Shown piece by piece: positions 17,376-26,026 of a stretch of DNA of 64,000 bases. Under the pieces are notes generated by a model. That model was not told the origin of the DNA and ran no database searches. It saw only the letters and a program-made list of their open reading frames with translations. The stretch is from CAVSKL01 sp963728475 [NCBI: Candidatus Eiseniibacteriota bacterium] (GTDB taxonomy: Bacteria > Eisenbacteria > RBG-16-71-46 > JABDJR01). A program made the translations under genes and the position numbers. Within the stretch, counting starts at the first letter, position 1; every line of letters begins with the position of its first letter. The stretch is from positions 546,326 to 610,325 of the forward strand of contig CAVSKL010000004.1 in NCBI GenBank assembly GCA_963728475.1. The letters are read 5' to 3'.

Positions 17376-17760
17376 CAGGCCGTCCCTCCCGCGCCGGTCC
17401 GGACGGTTCGATGTCGTGACGGGTAAGTTCCGTGGTCCACAGCGCGCACCGGTCGTAGTAGGTTCCCGACGTCTCCCCGCGGCGACCGGCCGCGGGGTGG
17501 AGCGGAGGCGGGAGGTGCCGCGCACGCGGACCCCGGCACTCCCGTTCCCCAAGGGTACCTTGAGACACGCAAGCTGCGGTTGTCCATGATGTTAACCTTG
17601 CGGCCGGAACCGGGGCCGGCCCGGCGCGGCGAACCGGCGCCCACGCGGGCCGCCGCGGACCGGACCGGCCGCCGCCGGCGAGGAGGGAAAGGGGTTTGGA
17701 CTTGACAGCTAAGTTGTTGCCTCGTAAGGTTTTTGAGGCCCATCACCCGGGAGGGGAGAC
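17376..17760. other. Divergent intergenic region before the folB operon
   Basis: 385 bases between the TPR gene and folB, which point away from each other. The right end holds the sigma-70 promoter listed at 17702-17730. The rest is GC-rich with no further structure that I can support. Confidence 0.5.
17702..17730 (+). promoter_or_regulatory. Sigma-70 promoter of the fol-pan operon
   Basis: A perfect -35 TTGACA at 17702-17707, a 17-base spacer and -10 TAAGGT at 17725-17730 predict a start near 17737. That lies about 24 bases before the TTG of folB, which has its own GGGAGGGGAG ribosome site. It is the only strong promoter before eight tightly packed genes. Confidence 0.7.
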
Positions 17761-18123
17761 TTGACCGCGGACCACGTCCGGCTCAACGATATCGTGCTGT
17801 TCGCCCACCTCGGGGTCACCGACGCCGAGCGCGAGGTCGGGCAGCGGATCCACATCGATCTGGACCTCTGGGTGGACTTGACCGAGGCCGCCCGGTCGGA
17901 TGCGCTGGCCGACACCGTCAACTACGAGGCGGTGTACCGGCTGGTCCAGTCCCGGGTGGAAGTCTCCCGCTGCCGGCTCCTGGAGTCGTTGGCCGAGACC
18001 TTGATCGCCGGTATCCTGGAGCGCTTTCCGGTGGAGCGGGTGGGGGTGCGCATTCGCAAACCCAACGTTCCCTTCGCGGGGAGCCTGGCCTCGGCGGAAG
18101 TGGAGCTGGTGCGAGCACGATGA
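17761..18123 (+). CDS. folB: Dihydroneopterin aldolase
   Basis: 120 residues from a TTG start with GGGAGGGGAG upstream. FolB converts dihydroneopterin to 6-hydroxymethyl-dihydropterin plus glycolaldehyde in folate synthesis. The family pattern is clear: DHVRLNDIVLFAHLGVTDAEREVGQRIHIDLDL, then DTVNYEAVYRLV, LLESLAETLIAGILERFP and the C-terminal VGVRIRKPNVPFAGSLASAEVEL. The catalytic Lys corresponds to the one in IRKPNVP. The stop overlaps the folK start (ATGA), and the product is the direct substrate of FolK. Confidence 0.95.
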   Translation: MTADHVRLNDIVLFAHLGVTDAEREVGQRIHIDLDLWVDLTEAARSDALADTVNYEAVYRLVQSRVEVSRCRLLESLAETLIAGILERFPVERVGVRIRKPNVPFAGSLASAEVELVRAR

Positions 18124-18617
18124 CCAGAGCATTCATCGGCCTGGGATCGAACCTGGGCGATCGGGAAACCCATCTCGAACGGGCGCTGGAGGAGATCGAC
18201 CGCATCCCCGCGACCGAGCTCACCCAGGTCTCCTCGTTCTACGACTCCGATCCGCTCGGGGATCCCGGCCAGCCCGCGTACCTGAACGCGGTGGCGGTGG
18301 TGGAGACCGGGCTCGCCGCCGACCGGTTGCTGTGGAACCTGCAACTCATCGAGCGGCGCCTGGGGCGTCCGGCGGTGCGGCGGCAGGCCCCGCGCACCAT
18401 CGACCTCGATCTCCTCTTCTTCGGTCAGGAGGTCATCCGCGCCGCCGGGCTCGAGGTGCCGCATCCGCGCTACGCGGAACGCCCCTTCGTGCTCGTGCCC
18501 ATGACCGAGATCGCTCCGACCTGGACCGATCCCCGGACGGGTCTCCGCATGGATCAACTCTTGAGGGAGCGGAAGGGACCGGCCACCGTGCGGTGGGCCG
18601 GCCGCTACCGGCGCTGA
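18120..18617 (+). CDS. folK: 6-hydroxymethyl-7,8-dihydropterin pyrophosphokinase
   Basis: 165 residues from ATG 18120, overlapping folB by 4 bases. FolK transfers pyrophosphate from ATP to hydroxymethyl-dihydropterin. Family motifs: FIGLGSNLGDRETHLERAL, VSSFYDSDPLGDPGQPAYLNAVAVVETGL, LQLIERRLGR and the signature APRTIDLDLLFFG, followed by VPHPRYAERPFVLVPMTEIAP. Length and start are normal. The next gene starts 5 bases after the stop. Confidence 0.96.
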   Translation: MTRAFIGLGSNLGDRETHLERALEEIDRIPATELTQVSSFYDSDPLGDPGQPAYLNAVAVVETGLAADRLLWNLQLIERRLGRPAVRRQAPRTIDLDLLFFGQEVIRAAGLEVPHPRYAERPFVLVPMTEIAPTWTDPRTGLRMDQLLRERKGPATVRWAGRYRR

Positions 18618-18622
18618 GGCAT

Positions 18623-19270
18623 ATGGCGAACAAGCAGTTCGTGGTCATCGAGGGGGTCATCGGGGCGGGGAAGACCACGCTGGCCCGCTATCTGAGCGAG
18701 ACCTGGGACGCCACCCTGGTGTTGGAGGAGGTGGAGGAGAATCCGTACCTGGAGGAGTTCTACCGGGACCGGCGGCGCTACGCCTTCCAGACCCAGATCA
18801 CCTTCCTCCTCAGCCGCTACCAGCAGCAGCAGAACCTCCTCCAGCGGGACATCTTCTCGCCGAGGGTGGTGAGCGATTACCTGTTCCAGAAGGACCGGAT
18901 CTTCGCCAACATCAACCTGAGCGACAAGGAACTCTACCTCTACGAGCGGCTCTTCCCCATCCTGGAGCGCGACGTCCCCACCCCGGACCTGGTGGTGTAC
19001 CTGCAGGCCTCGACCGAGGTCCTGCTGGATCGGATCGGCCGGCGCGGACGCACCTTCGAACAGGACATGGACGGGAACTACATCGAGGCCCTTAACGAGG
19101 CCTACAACTACTTCTTTTTCCACTACGACGCGACCCCGCTCCTGGTGGTGGACACCAACGGCATGGACTTCGTCAAGGACGCGGGCCAGCGCGACGACCT
19201 GATGAGCCGGATCGAGGAGCACTCCGGCGGCATCGTCTACTACAAGCCCCTCCCGGGGGACCGCGCGTGA
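18623..19270 (+). CDS. Deoxynucleoside kinase family protein
   Basis: 215 residues from ATG 18623. The P-loop GVIGAGKTTLARYLSE, the substrate-binding EEVEENPYLEEFYRDRRRYAFQTQITFLLSRYQQQ and the lid region RIGRRGRTFEQDMDGNYIEALNEAYN identify a dNK-family kinase (deoxyadenosine/deoxyguanosine kinase type). It phosphorylates deoxynucleosides for dNTP salvage in the cytoplasm; base preference cannot be read. Its stop overlaps the panB GTG start (GTGA). A kinase of this family between folK and panB is a recurrent bacterial arrangement as far as I recall. Confidence 0.93.
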   Translation: MANKQFVVIEGVIGAGKTTLARYLSETWDATLVLEEVEENPYLEEFYRDRRRYAFQTQITFLLSRYQQQQNLLQRDIFSPRVVSDYLFQKDRIFANINLSDKELYLYERLFPILERDVPTPDLVVYLQASTEVLLDRIGRRGRTFEQDMDGNYIEALNEAYNYFFFHYDATPLLVVDTNGMDFVKDAGQRDDLMSRIEEHSGGIVYYKPLPGDRA

Positions 19271-20070
19271 GCGGGCGCCGGATGTCCGCCCCCGAGTTCC
19301 GTGCGCTCAAGGGGAAGCGGAAGGCGGTGTGCCTCACCTGCTACGACGTCCTCAACGCCTCGGTGATGGACGACGCAGGCGTGGATCTGCTGCTGGTCGG
19401 CGACTCCATGGGAAACGTGGTGCTCGGTTACGACACCACCCTCAAGGTGACCCTCGACGACGTGGCCGCCCACGCGGCGGCGGTGGTGCGCGCCCGGCCG
19501 CGGGCGATGGTGGTGGCGGACATGCCCTACCTCACCTTCCACGTCGATCCCCGCGAGACCCTGCGCAACGCCGCCCGGCTGGTGGTGGAGGCGGGGGTGG
19601 ACGGGGTGAAGCTCGAAGGGGGGCGCGAGCGCGTGCCGCACGTCCGCGCCCTGGTCGAGGCCGAGATCCCGGTGATGGGACACCTGGGGCTCACCCCTCA
19701 ATCGGTGCTCAGGTTCGGCGGCTACCGCGTGCAGGGGCGGGGCGCGGAGGCGGCGGAGCGGCTGGCGGAGGACGCGCGGGCGCTGGAGGAGGCGGGGGTG
19801 TTCAGCATCGTGCTGGAGGGGATGCCGGGGCCGGTGGCGGAGCGGCTGACCGCCGCGGTCTCGGTTCCCACCATCGGGATCGGAGCGGGCGCGGCCACCG
19901 ACGGGCAGATCCTGGTCTGGCAGGATCTCCTGGGGCTGACCCCGAGCGCCCCCCGGTTCGTGCGGCGGTACGCGGACCTGCGCGCGGTGGTCGGCGACGC
20001 GGTGCGCCGCTACGCCGAGGACGTGCGGGAGGGGCGCTTCCCCTCCGAGTCCGAAACCTATCCCGAGTGA
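19267..20070 (+). CDS. panB: 3-methyl-2-oxobutanoate hydroxymethyltransferase
   Basis: 267 residues from GTG 19267. PanB adds the methylene group of methylene-tetrahydrofolate to 2-oxoisovalerate, giving ketopantoate. Visible motifs: LTCYDVLNASVMDDAGVDLLLVGDSMGNVVLGYDTT (metal and substrate site), MPYLTFHVDPRETLRNA, VKLEGG, MGHLGLTPQS, the catalytic-region VLEGMPGPVAERLT and TIGIGAGAATDGQILVWQDLLGL. All are intact. The folate-making genes just upstream supply its cofactor. It overlaps panC by 4 bases (GTGA). Confidence 0.97.
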   Translation: MSGRRMSAPEFRALKGKRKAVCLTCYDVLNASVMDDAGVDLLLVGDSMGNVVLGYDTTLKVTLDDVAAHAAAVVRARPRAMVVADMPYLTFHVDPRETLRNAARLVVEAGVDGVKLEGGRERVPHVRALVEAEIPVMGHLGLTPQSVLRFGGYRVQGRGAEAAERLAEDARALEEAGVFSIVLEGMPGPVAERLTAAVSVPTIGIGAGAATDGQILVWQDLLGLTPSAPRFVRRYADLRAVVGDAVRRYAEDVREGRFPSESETYPE

Positions 20071-20945
20071 AGGACCCGGGCACGGTGCGGACGGCCACCC
20101 AACCCGACGCGGTCCGCGGGCAGGCGCGCGCCTGGCGCGCGGCGGGCGAGCGCATCGCCTTCGTTCCCACCATGGGCGCGCTCCATCGCGGACACCTGAG
20201 CTTGGTCCGCCGGGGGCGCCGGCTGGCGCCGCGGGTGGTGGCCAGCATCTTCGTGAACCCCACCCAGTTCGGCCCCGGCGAGGATTTCGAACGCTATCCC
20301 CGCGACCTCGATCGCGACCTGAAGCTTTTGGGGGCGGAGGGGGTGGACCTGGTGTTCACCCCGCGGGCGGACCGCATGTACCGCCCCGGCCGGCGGACGG
20401 CGATCCAGGTCGCCGGGCTGGAAGCGGTGCTGGAGGGGGCGGCCCGCCCCGGGCACTTCGCGGGGGTGGCGCTGGTGGTGCTGAAGCTTCTTCACGTGGT
20501 GGAGCCGGACGTGATGGTGCTGGGGCAGAAGGACGCGCAGCAGGCGGTGATCCTGGAACGGATGATCGCGGACCTGGACGTCCCGGTGCGGGTGGTGCGG
20601 GCGCCGATCGTACGGGAACGGGACGGGCTCGCGCTCTCCAGCCGCAACGTCTATCTTTCGGCGGAGGAGCGGGACGCGGCGCGGGTGCTCTCCCGGGCGC
20701 TGGGGGCGGCGCGCGAGGCGATCGCGGGAGGCGAGCGCTCCGGGGCCAGGATCCGCGCCGCGATGCGGCGGGCCTTCGCCGGCGAGCCCCGGGCCCGGCT
20801 GGACTACGCCGAGGTGGTGGACGCCCGCACCCTGGAACCGGTGAAGCGGCTCCAGGGACGGGTGCTGTTGCCGGTGGCGGCCTGGCTGGGCCGGACCCGG
20901 CTCATCGACAACCTGGAATTCACGGTGAACGAGGAGCGCACATGA
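20067..20945 (+). CDS. panC: Pantoate--beta-alanine ligase (pantothenate synthetase)
   Basis: 292 residues from GTG 20067, which sits inside the panB stop. PanC joins pantoate and beta-alanine with ATP. Motifs: FVPTMGALHRGHLSLVRR (HIGH-like nucleotide site), SIFVNPTQFGPGEDFERYPRDLDRDLKLL, HFAGVALVVLKLLHVVEPDVMVLGQKDAQQAVI and the KMSKS-like ALSSRNVYLS. Length is typical. The stop overlaps the next ATG (ATGA). Confidence 0.97.
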   Translation: MKDPGTVRTATQPDAVRGQARAWRAAGERIAFVPTMGALHRGHLSLVRRGRRLAPRVVASIFVNPTQFGPGEDFERYPRDLDRDLKLLGAEGVDLVFTPRADRMYRPGRRTAIQVAGLEAVLEGAARPGHFAGVALVVLKLLHVVEPDVMVLGQKDAQQAVILERMIADLDVPVRVVRAPIVRERDGLALSSRNVYLSAEERDAARVLSRALGAAREAIAGGERSGARIRAAMRRAFAGEPRARLDYAEVVDARTLEPVKRLQGRVLLPVAAWLGRTRLIDNLEFTVNEERT

Positions 20946-21697
20946 CCCCCCCGCGCAAGACCGCCGCGGTGATCCTGGCCGCGGGCAAGGGCACCCGCAT
21001 GAAGTCGGACCTGGCCAAGGTCCTGTTTCCCCTGGTGGGCGGACGCCCCCTCATCCACTACGTGGTGGACGCGGTGGAGGCGGCGGGGTTCCATCGGACG
21101 GTGGTGGTGGTGGGCCACCAGCACGAGCGGGTGCGCGAGACCCTGGCCGGGCGGAAGGTGGAGTTCGCGCTCCAGTCCGAGCAGCTGGGAACCGGGCACG
21201 CGGTGAGCTGCGCGGCGCCGCTCCTGGAGGGGTTCGAGGGCGACCTCGCGGTGCTGGCCGGCGACGCGCCCCTCATCCGGGGGGCCACCCTCCGGGGCCT
21301 CGCGACCCGGCACGCGGAGGCGGGGGCCACCGTGACCGTGCTCACCGCCCGCGTCCCCGATCCCGCCGGTTACGGCCGCATCCTGCGCGGGCCCGACCTC
21401 CGCGTGGCCCGGATCGTGGAGGACAAGGACTGCACCCCCGCCGAGCGCGCCATCGACGAGATCAACTCCAGCATCTACGCCTTCCGGTACCCGTTCCTGG
21501 CCCGGGCGCTCCCCGCCATCGGCAACCACAACCGGCAGGGGGAGTACTACCTCACCGACACGGTGGGGATGGCGTTCAGGGAAGGGCTCCCGGTGGAGGG
21601 GATGGTGGTGCCGGACCACCGGGAGGTCGCGGGCATCAACACCGTGGACCAGCTCGAGGAAGCCCGGCGGATCATGGAGGAACGCGGCGGTGAGTGA
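20942..21697 (+). CDS. GlmU-like sugar nucleotidyltransferase lacking the acetyltransferase half
   Basis: 251 residues. The nucleotidyltransferase signature VILAAGKGTRMKSDLAKVLFPLVGGRPLI, the UTP-site QSEQLGTGHAV, the metal-site VLAGDAPLIRG, GYGRILR, EINSSIYAFRYPFL and QGEYYLTDTVG all match the UDP-GlcNAc pyrophosphorylase domain of GlmU. The C-terminal left-handed beta-helix acetyltransferase (about 200 residues) is absent: the next gene starts within its last codons. It may act with a separate acetyltransferase or on another sugar phosphate. It overlaps panC and the HIT gene. Confidence 0.9.
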   Translation: MTPPRKTAAVILAAGKGTRMKSDLAKVLFPLVGGRPLIHYVVDAVEAAGFHRTVVVVGHQHERVRETLAGRKVEFALQSEQLGTGHAVSCAAPLLEGFEGDLAVLAGDAPLIRGATLRGLATRHAEAGATVTVLTARVPDPAGYGRILRGPDLRVARIVEDKDCTPAERAIDEINSSIYAFRYPFLARALPAIGNHNRQGEYYLTDTVGMAFREGLPVEGMVVPDHREVAGINTVDQLEEARRIMEERGGE

Positions 21698-22241
21698 ACG
21701 ACTCTGGGCGGGATGGCGCATGGCCTACATCAGCGAGTCGGACCGGACGGCGCGGGGGTCCTCCGGGCCCGGCCCGTGCCTCTTCTGCGGGCTGGCCGGC
21801 CGGTCTCCCTCGGCGGAGAATCTGGTGCTCGAGACCTACGGGCACGCGTTCCTCATGCTGAACGCCTTTCCCTACACCACCGGGCACGCCATGGTGGCGA
21901 TGAACGCGCACCAGGACTCCCTCCTGGCCGGGAGCGCGGAAGAGCGGGCCGAGGTGATGGCGGCCCTGGAGCGCGTTCGCCGGGCGCTCACCGCCGAGTA
22001 CCATCCCGAGGGATTCAACGTGGGGGTGAACCTGGGCCGCTCGGCGGGGGCGGGGGTGCCCGGGCACCTCCACTGGCACCTGGTGCCCCGCTGGCAGGGG
22101 GATACGAACTTCATGCCGGCGGTGATGGACACGCGGGTCATCCCCGAGGCCCTGTCGGCCACCTACGGCAGGCTGGTCCGCGCCCTGTCGCGGGAAGCGG
22201 CGGAGGGGTTGGAGGTCAAGGAGCGCGGCGGTGAGCCGTAG
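21690..22241 (+). CDS. HIT-family nucleotide hydrolase/phosphorylase
   Basis: 183 residues from GTG 21690. The histidine triad reads HLHWHLVPRW, with the N-terminal CLFCGLAGRSPSAENLVLETYGHAFLMLNAFPYTTGHAMV typical of the AP4A-phosphorylase-like/Fhit branch (two Cys that may bind zinc). Such proteins hydrolyse or phosphorolyse AMP-linked substrates such as Ap4A. It overlaps its neighbours on both sides by 8-11 bases, so it is translated as part of the operon. Confidence 0.92.
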   Translation: MSERLWAGWRMAYISESDRTARGSSGPGPCLFCGLAGRSPSAENLVLETYGHAFLMLNAFPYTTGHAMVAMNAHQDSLLAGSAEERAEVMAALERVRRALTAEYHPEGFNVGVNLGRSAGAGVPGHLHWHLVPRWQGDTNFMPAVMDTRVIPEALSATYGRLVRALSREAAEGLEVKERGGEP

Positions 22242-22653
22242 GCGCCGCCGGGCCAACCTGGCCACCCTCGTCCTGGTGCTCCTGGCGGGAGCCGCCCTGG
22301 GGGCGGTGGCGCTGAGCGTGGTGCTCCGCAGCCGGGAGCCGGGACCGGCCCGGGCCGGCGATCCCGATCTCCGGGTCGAGGTCCTGAACGGCTGCGGCAT
22401 GGAGGGGGTGGCGGACCGGGTGGCGTCCATTCTCCGGAGCGGAGGCTACCGGGTGGAGAGCGTGGGCAACGCCGACCACTTCCACTACCGGCAGGACATC
22501 GTGGTGGCCCGGACCGTGGACCGGAAACGCGCCGAGGCGCTGGCCCGGTGGCTGGACGGCCCCACGGTGGTGGTGGAACAGCAGATCCCCGGTTACGGCT
22601 ACGACGTGTCGGTGATCGTGGGGCGCCCGCACTCGCTGGTGCCGGAAGAATAG
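22231..22653 (+). CDS. LytR C-terminal-domain protein, membrane-anchored
   Basis: 140 residues from GTG 22231. After a basic start (SRRRRRAN) a single hydrophobic helix (residues 9-31) would anchor it in the inner membrane. The rest, DLRVEVLNGCGMEGVADRVASILRSGGYRVESVGNADHFHYRQDIVV, is the LytR_C domain found after LytR-CpsA-Psr catalytic domains in other bacteria. The catalytic LCP domain is missing, so it is a stand-alone envelope protein of unknown role. It is the last gene of the fol-pan operon, converging on the SurA-like gene 16 bases away. Confidence 0.85.
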   Translation: MSRRRRRANLATLVLVLLAGAALGAVALSVVLRSREPGPARAGDPDLRVEVLNGCGMEGVADRVASILRSGGYRVESVGNADHFHYRQDIVVARTVDRKRAEALARWLDGPTVVVEQQIPGYGYDVSVIVGRPHSLVPEE

Positions 22654-22669
22654 CCCCGGCGGGGCCCGG

Positions 22670-24499
22670 TCAGGACCGGTAGTCGCGGATCTTGGCGCTC
22701 TTGCGCAGATCTTCGAGCCACGCGTTGAAGATCCGGCTCTGCTCCACCGCCAGGAGCGACTGGCGAAGCTGCTCCTTCTGCTTGTCGAACCCGGACCAGT
22801 CCACGTCGGGCCGGTCGTCCACCTTCATCACCACCCATCCCCGGGTGGCCTTGAGCGGATCGCTCACCTCGCCCACCGGTAGCCCGAACGCCGCGCCCAC
22901 CACGTCGGGGTCGCGTCCCAGCCCGGGGACGCCCGAGCGCCGGGTGAAGTCGGGGGTGGTGACGGCGGAGAGGGAATCCTCGGCGGCCGCGTCCTCCAGG
23001 CTCTTTCCCGCCTTGGCCGCCGCCGCGATCGCCTGGGCGCGGGCCTTGACCGCGTCCATGCTCTGCTGGTGGAGAAGGTCGTTCCGCACCCGGTCCTTGA
23101 TTTCCTCGAGCGGCGGCACCCCCGCCGGGGTGTGCTCGCCGACCTCGACCAGGAACCAGGAGTTGTTGGTGGCCATGACCCGGCTCAGGGTCCCCTTGGG
23201 GCTCTCGAACGCGAACTGGGTGACCTGGGGAATCGCGGCCAGCCCAGGCACGATCCCGGAGAGGGTCACGTCCTTGGCGACCATCACCTTGAGCCCGTGG
23301 GCCGCGGCGGCGGCGCCCAGTCCACCGTTGGCGGCCTCGTCGCGCACCGCGTCCAGCCGGTCGCGAACCTCGTTCACGGTGCTGTCGGAGGGCGCGATCC
23401 GCATGGCGAGGTCGCGAATCTGGACCGAGGTCTCGCCCTTGTCCTTGTCCTCCTTGGCGTCCACCACCTGGACCAGGTGGAAGTAGCCGCCGTCCTTGTA
23501 GGGACCGCCGATCTCCCCCTTGCCCAGGCCCTGCACCGCCCGCTGCATGGGCTGGGACATCTCCTCGGGGGTGAGATAGCCCGGGCTCAATCCGCCCTTG
23601 TCCGCGTTGGGCCCGTCGGAGAAGGACTCCACCAGGGTCTCGAAATCGCTGTGCTCGACGTCTTCGCGCCCGGCGGCCTTGGCCTCGGCGGCCAAGCGGG
23701 CCTCGGAGGCCAGCCCCCGGAGATCGGAGAGGAGGGCGGCGGAGTCGGCGGCGGTGGCCTGGCGGGGGAGGGTGACGTAGTCGAGGGTCACCCGCTCCGG
23801 CAGCCGGTAGTCGCTCTGGTGCTGGTCGTAGTAGCTCTTGAGCTCGGCGTCGGTGGGCCGGGCTCCGGCGGGAATGCGGCCGGCGTCCACCAGCACGTAG
23901 GTGACCTTCGCCTTCTGGTTCTGCTCCAGGTAGGTGCGGCGGAGCTCGTCGTCGGTGACCTTGGCCGCGGAGACGATCAGGTTCTGGATCTTCTCCAGCG
24001 GCAGGTAGGAGCGGACCTCATCCTCGAGCCCGATGATCTGCTGGACCGGAACGTCGGGATTGGTGAGGATGGCCCGGTAGGTGGCCATGTCGAACTTGCC
24101 CTGCTTCTGGAACGCGGGAATCTGCTGGATGAAGGAGGGCGGATCGTAGAGGAGCGCGGCCCGGACCTCGCTGTCCTTGGGCAGGAGGTGGCGCTTCGCC
24201 GCCTCCTGCATGAGCAGCCGCCGCTGGACGATGTTGTTCCAGGCCTGCTCTTCGATCTGGAGTTCCTGGCTGGGGAGGACTTCCTGCCCCCCGCGCCGGG
24301 CTCCTTCGCGCAGGCTGGCCAGCTCCTGCTGGTATTCCTGGTTGGTGATGGTGGCGCCGTTCACCGTTCCCGCCTCGTTCGGCAGACGCTTGCCTCCGAA
24401 CTGGAGGTCGGCGCCCCACACCAGGAAGATGAGGAGCACGAAGGAGGCGACGGTGATCCACAGGATCAACTTTGTCTTACGGCGCAGAAGCTCGAGCAT
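22670..24499 (-). CDS. SurA/PpiD-like membrane-anchored peptidyl-prolyl isomerase and chaperone
   Basis: 609 residues from ATG 24499 (an upstream in-frame start at 24535 is possible). Residues 1-30 read MLELLRRKTKLILWITVASF then a hydrophobic anchor, as in PpiD. Next comes a SurA_N-like chaperone domain (AGTVNGATITNQEYQQELASL), then a parvulin domain at about 240-370 (ESFSDGPNADKGGLSPGYLTPEEMSQPMQRAVQGLGKGEIGGPYKDGGYFHLVQVVD), and a long helical tail that seems to hold a second, degenerate parvulin-like unit (PLEEIKDRVRNDLL). It helps fold outer-membrane and exported proteins in the periplasm, which suits the many barrel and secreted proteins nearby. Confidence 0.88.
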   Translation of the reverse strand: MLELLRRKTKLILWITVASFVLLIFLVWGADLQFGGKRLPNEAGTVNGATITNQEYQQELASLREGARRGGQEVLPSQELQIEEQAWNNIVQRRLLMQEAAKRHLLPKDSEVRAALLYDPPSFIQQIPAFQKQGKFDMATYRAILTNPDVPVQQIIGLEDEVRSYLPLEKIQNLIVSAAKVTDDELRRTYLEQNQKAKVTYVLVDAGRIPAGARPTDAELKSYYDQHQSDYRLPERVTLDYVTLPRQATAADSAALLSDLRGLASEARLAAEAKAAGREDVEHSDFETLVESFSDGPNADKGGLSPGYLTPEEMSQPMQRAVQGLGKGEIGGPYKDGGYFHLVQVVDAKEDKDKGETSVQIRDLAMRIAPSDSTVNEVRDRLDAVRDEAANGGLGAAAAAHGLKVMVAKDVTLSGIVPGLAAIPQVTQFAFESPKGTLSRVMATNNSWFLVEVGEHTPAGVPPLEEIKDRVRNDLLHQQSMDAVKARAQAIAAAAKAGKSLEDAAAEDSLSAVTTPDFTRRSGVPGLGRDPDVVGAAFGLPVGEVSDPLKATRGWVVMKVDDRPDVDWSGFDKQKEQLRQSLLAVEQSRIFNAWLEDLRKSAKIRDYRS

Positions 24500-24729
24500 T
24501 GGACGGTCATCCCCCGGTCGGACGCGCTTGCGCAATCCGGGAACGAGACGTTATGGACGGGGCCTCGGGCGACCGCGCCGACGGCGGGCCGCCGGCGAGC
24601 CCCTCCCTGAATGGGACCGACAACGATATCAGAACGCCCCCCGCCCCAACAAGGGCATCAGGGGGGCTTGCGGGGGGGCCGGAACCCGGGGAAGATAGCG
24701 CTACTCCAAGAAAGGACGGACGTTAGCCC

Positions 24730-26001
24730 TTGACGCTCGAAGAGCTGGGACTGTCGCTGGGATTCGGCGTGCTCCTGATCCTCTCCGGAACCTTCTCGGG
24801 GAGCGAGACCGCCTTCTTTTCCCTGGACCGCCTGCAACTGCGCCGGTTCGAGCGTTCCGCCTCCCGCCGGGAGCGGGCGGTGGCCGCGGTCGCCGCCCAC
24901 CCCGAGCGGCTCCTGGCCGGTATCCTCTTCGGCAACACCCTGGTGAACGTGGCCGGGTCCAGCGTGATGCTGGCCCTGGCCCGCCGGCTCCACGGCCGTT
25001 TCTTCGACTGGGACCCGGTGGGGGTTTCGGTGGCGGCGGCGACCGCCTTCATCCTCATCCTGGGCGAGATCCTCCCCAAGGGCGTCGCCGTCCACTGGCC
25101 GGCCCGGGTCGCCCCCTCGGCGGTGGTGGCGCTCGACCCCCTGCTCCGGGTGGTGGCCCCCGCCGCCCGGATCCTGGAGCGGGCGGCTTTCGGCTTCCTC
25201 GGCGCCCTGGGGGTGCGCGAGGAGCCGGCGGGGACCGGGATCGGCCGGCGGGAACTCCAGGTCCTGTTCGAGGACATCCAGGCCGGGAAGGAGGTCACCG
25301 AGGACGAGGGGGTGATCGCCGCCAACATCTTCGACTTCTTCGAGACGCGGGCCTACGAGATCATGACCCCCCGGGTGGACCTGGCCGGGATCGCGGTCGA
25401 TCTGCCCGCCTCCGAGCTCCGGACCCGGGTGGCGGCGGCCCGCCACAGCCGGCTTCCGGTCTATCGCGACTCCTTCGACCAGATCATCGGCTTCATCAAC
25501 GCCAAGGACTGCCTGCTCGACCCCGATGTCCCCCTCGACGGGCTCCTCCGCCCGGTGCACTACGTCCCCGAGCGGGCCCGCCTGCACCGCATCCTGGCCG
25601 AGATCCAGTCCCGCCGCCTGAACCTGGTGGTGGTGGTCAACGAGTACGGGGGGACCGAGGGGATCATCACCAAGGAGGACCTGGCCGAAGCGGTGGTGGG
25701 AGAGATCTTCGACGAGCAGGAGCGCGACCAGGCTCCGCCCCTGGAGGCGGCCGGCCCGGGGGAATGGCGGGTGGACGGGCTGCTGCCCACCGACGACCTT
25801 GCCGAGGCGGTGGGGCGCGAGCTTCCCGAGGGCCCGGCGGAGACGGTGGCGGGACGGGTGGCGCACCTCCTCGGCCGGCCCCCGCGTCCCGGCGACGCCG
25901 TCGAGGACGCGGTGCTGAGCTACCGGGTGCTCACCGTGCGCCGCCACCGGGCGCACCGGCTCCAGGTGCGGCTTCGGCCGGAGCCGGAGGAGCGGGCGTG
26001 A
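24730..26001 (+). CDS. CNNM/HlyC-CorC family membrane protein with CBS pair
   Basis: 423 residues from a TTG start. The DUF21/CNNM membrane domain (LGLSLGFGVLLILSGTFSGSETAFFSLDRLQLRRFE, FGNTLVNVAGSSV, FILILGEILPKGVAV) has about three to four transmembrane helices. It is followed by a CBS pair (YEIMTPRVDLAGIAVD, SRLPVYRDSFDQIIGFINAKD, VVVVNEYGGTEGIITKEDL) and the C-terminal CorC_HlyC domain (GEWRVDGLLPTDDLAEAVG). The family is implicated in Mg2+ or other cation transport. A second member follows after 25 bases; adjacent paralogous pairs are common. Confidence 0.93.
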   Translation: MTLEELGLSLGFGVLLILSGTFSGSETAFFSLDRLQLRRFERSASRRERAVAAVAAHPERLLAGILFGNTLVNVAGSSVMLALARRLHGRFFDWDPVGVSVAAATAFILILGEILPKGVAVHWPARVAPSAVVALDPLLRVVAPAARILERAAFGFLGALGVREEPAGTGIGRRELQVLFEDIQAGKEVTEDEGVIAANIFDFFETRAYEIMTPRVDLAGIAVDLPASELRTRVAAARHSRLPVYRDSFDQIIGFINAKDCLLDPDVPLDGLLRPVHYVPERARLHRILAEIQSRRLNLVVVVNEYGGTEGIITKEDLAEAVVGEIFDEQERDQAPPLEAAGPGEWRVDGLLPTDDLAEAVGRELPEGPAETVAGRVAHLLGRPPRPGDAVEDAVLSYRVLTVRRHRAHRLQVRLRPEPEERA

Positions 26002-26026
26002 GCGCGCGCGGCCCGGGGAGGCGGGC

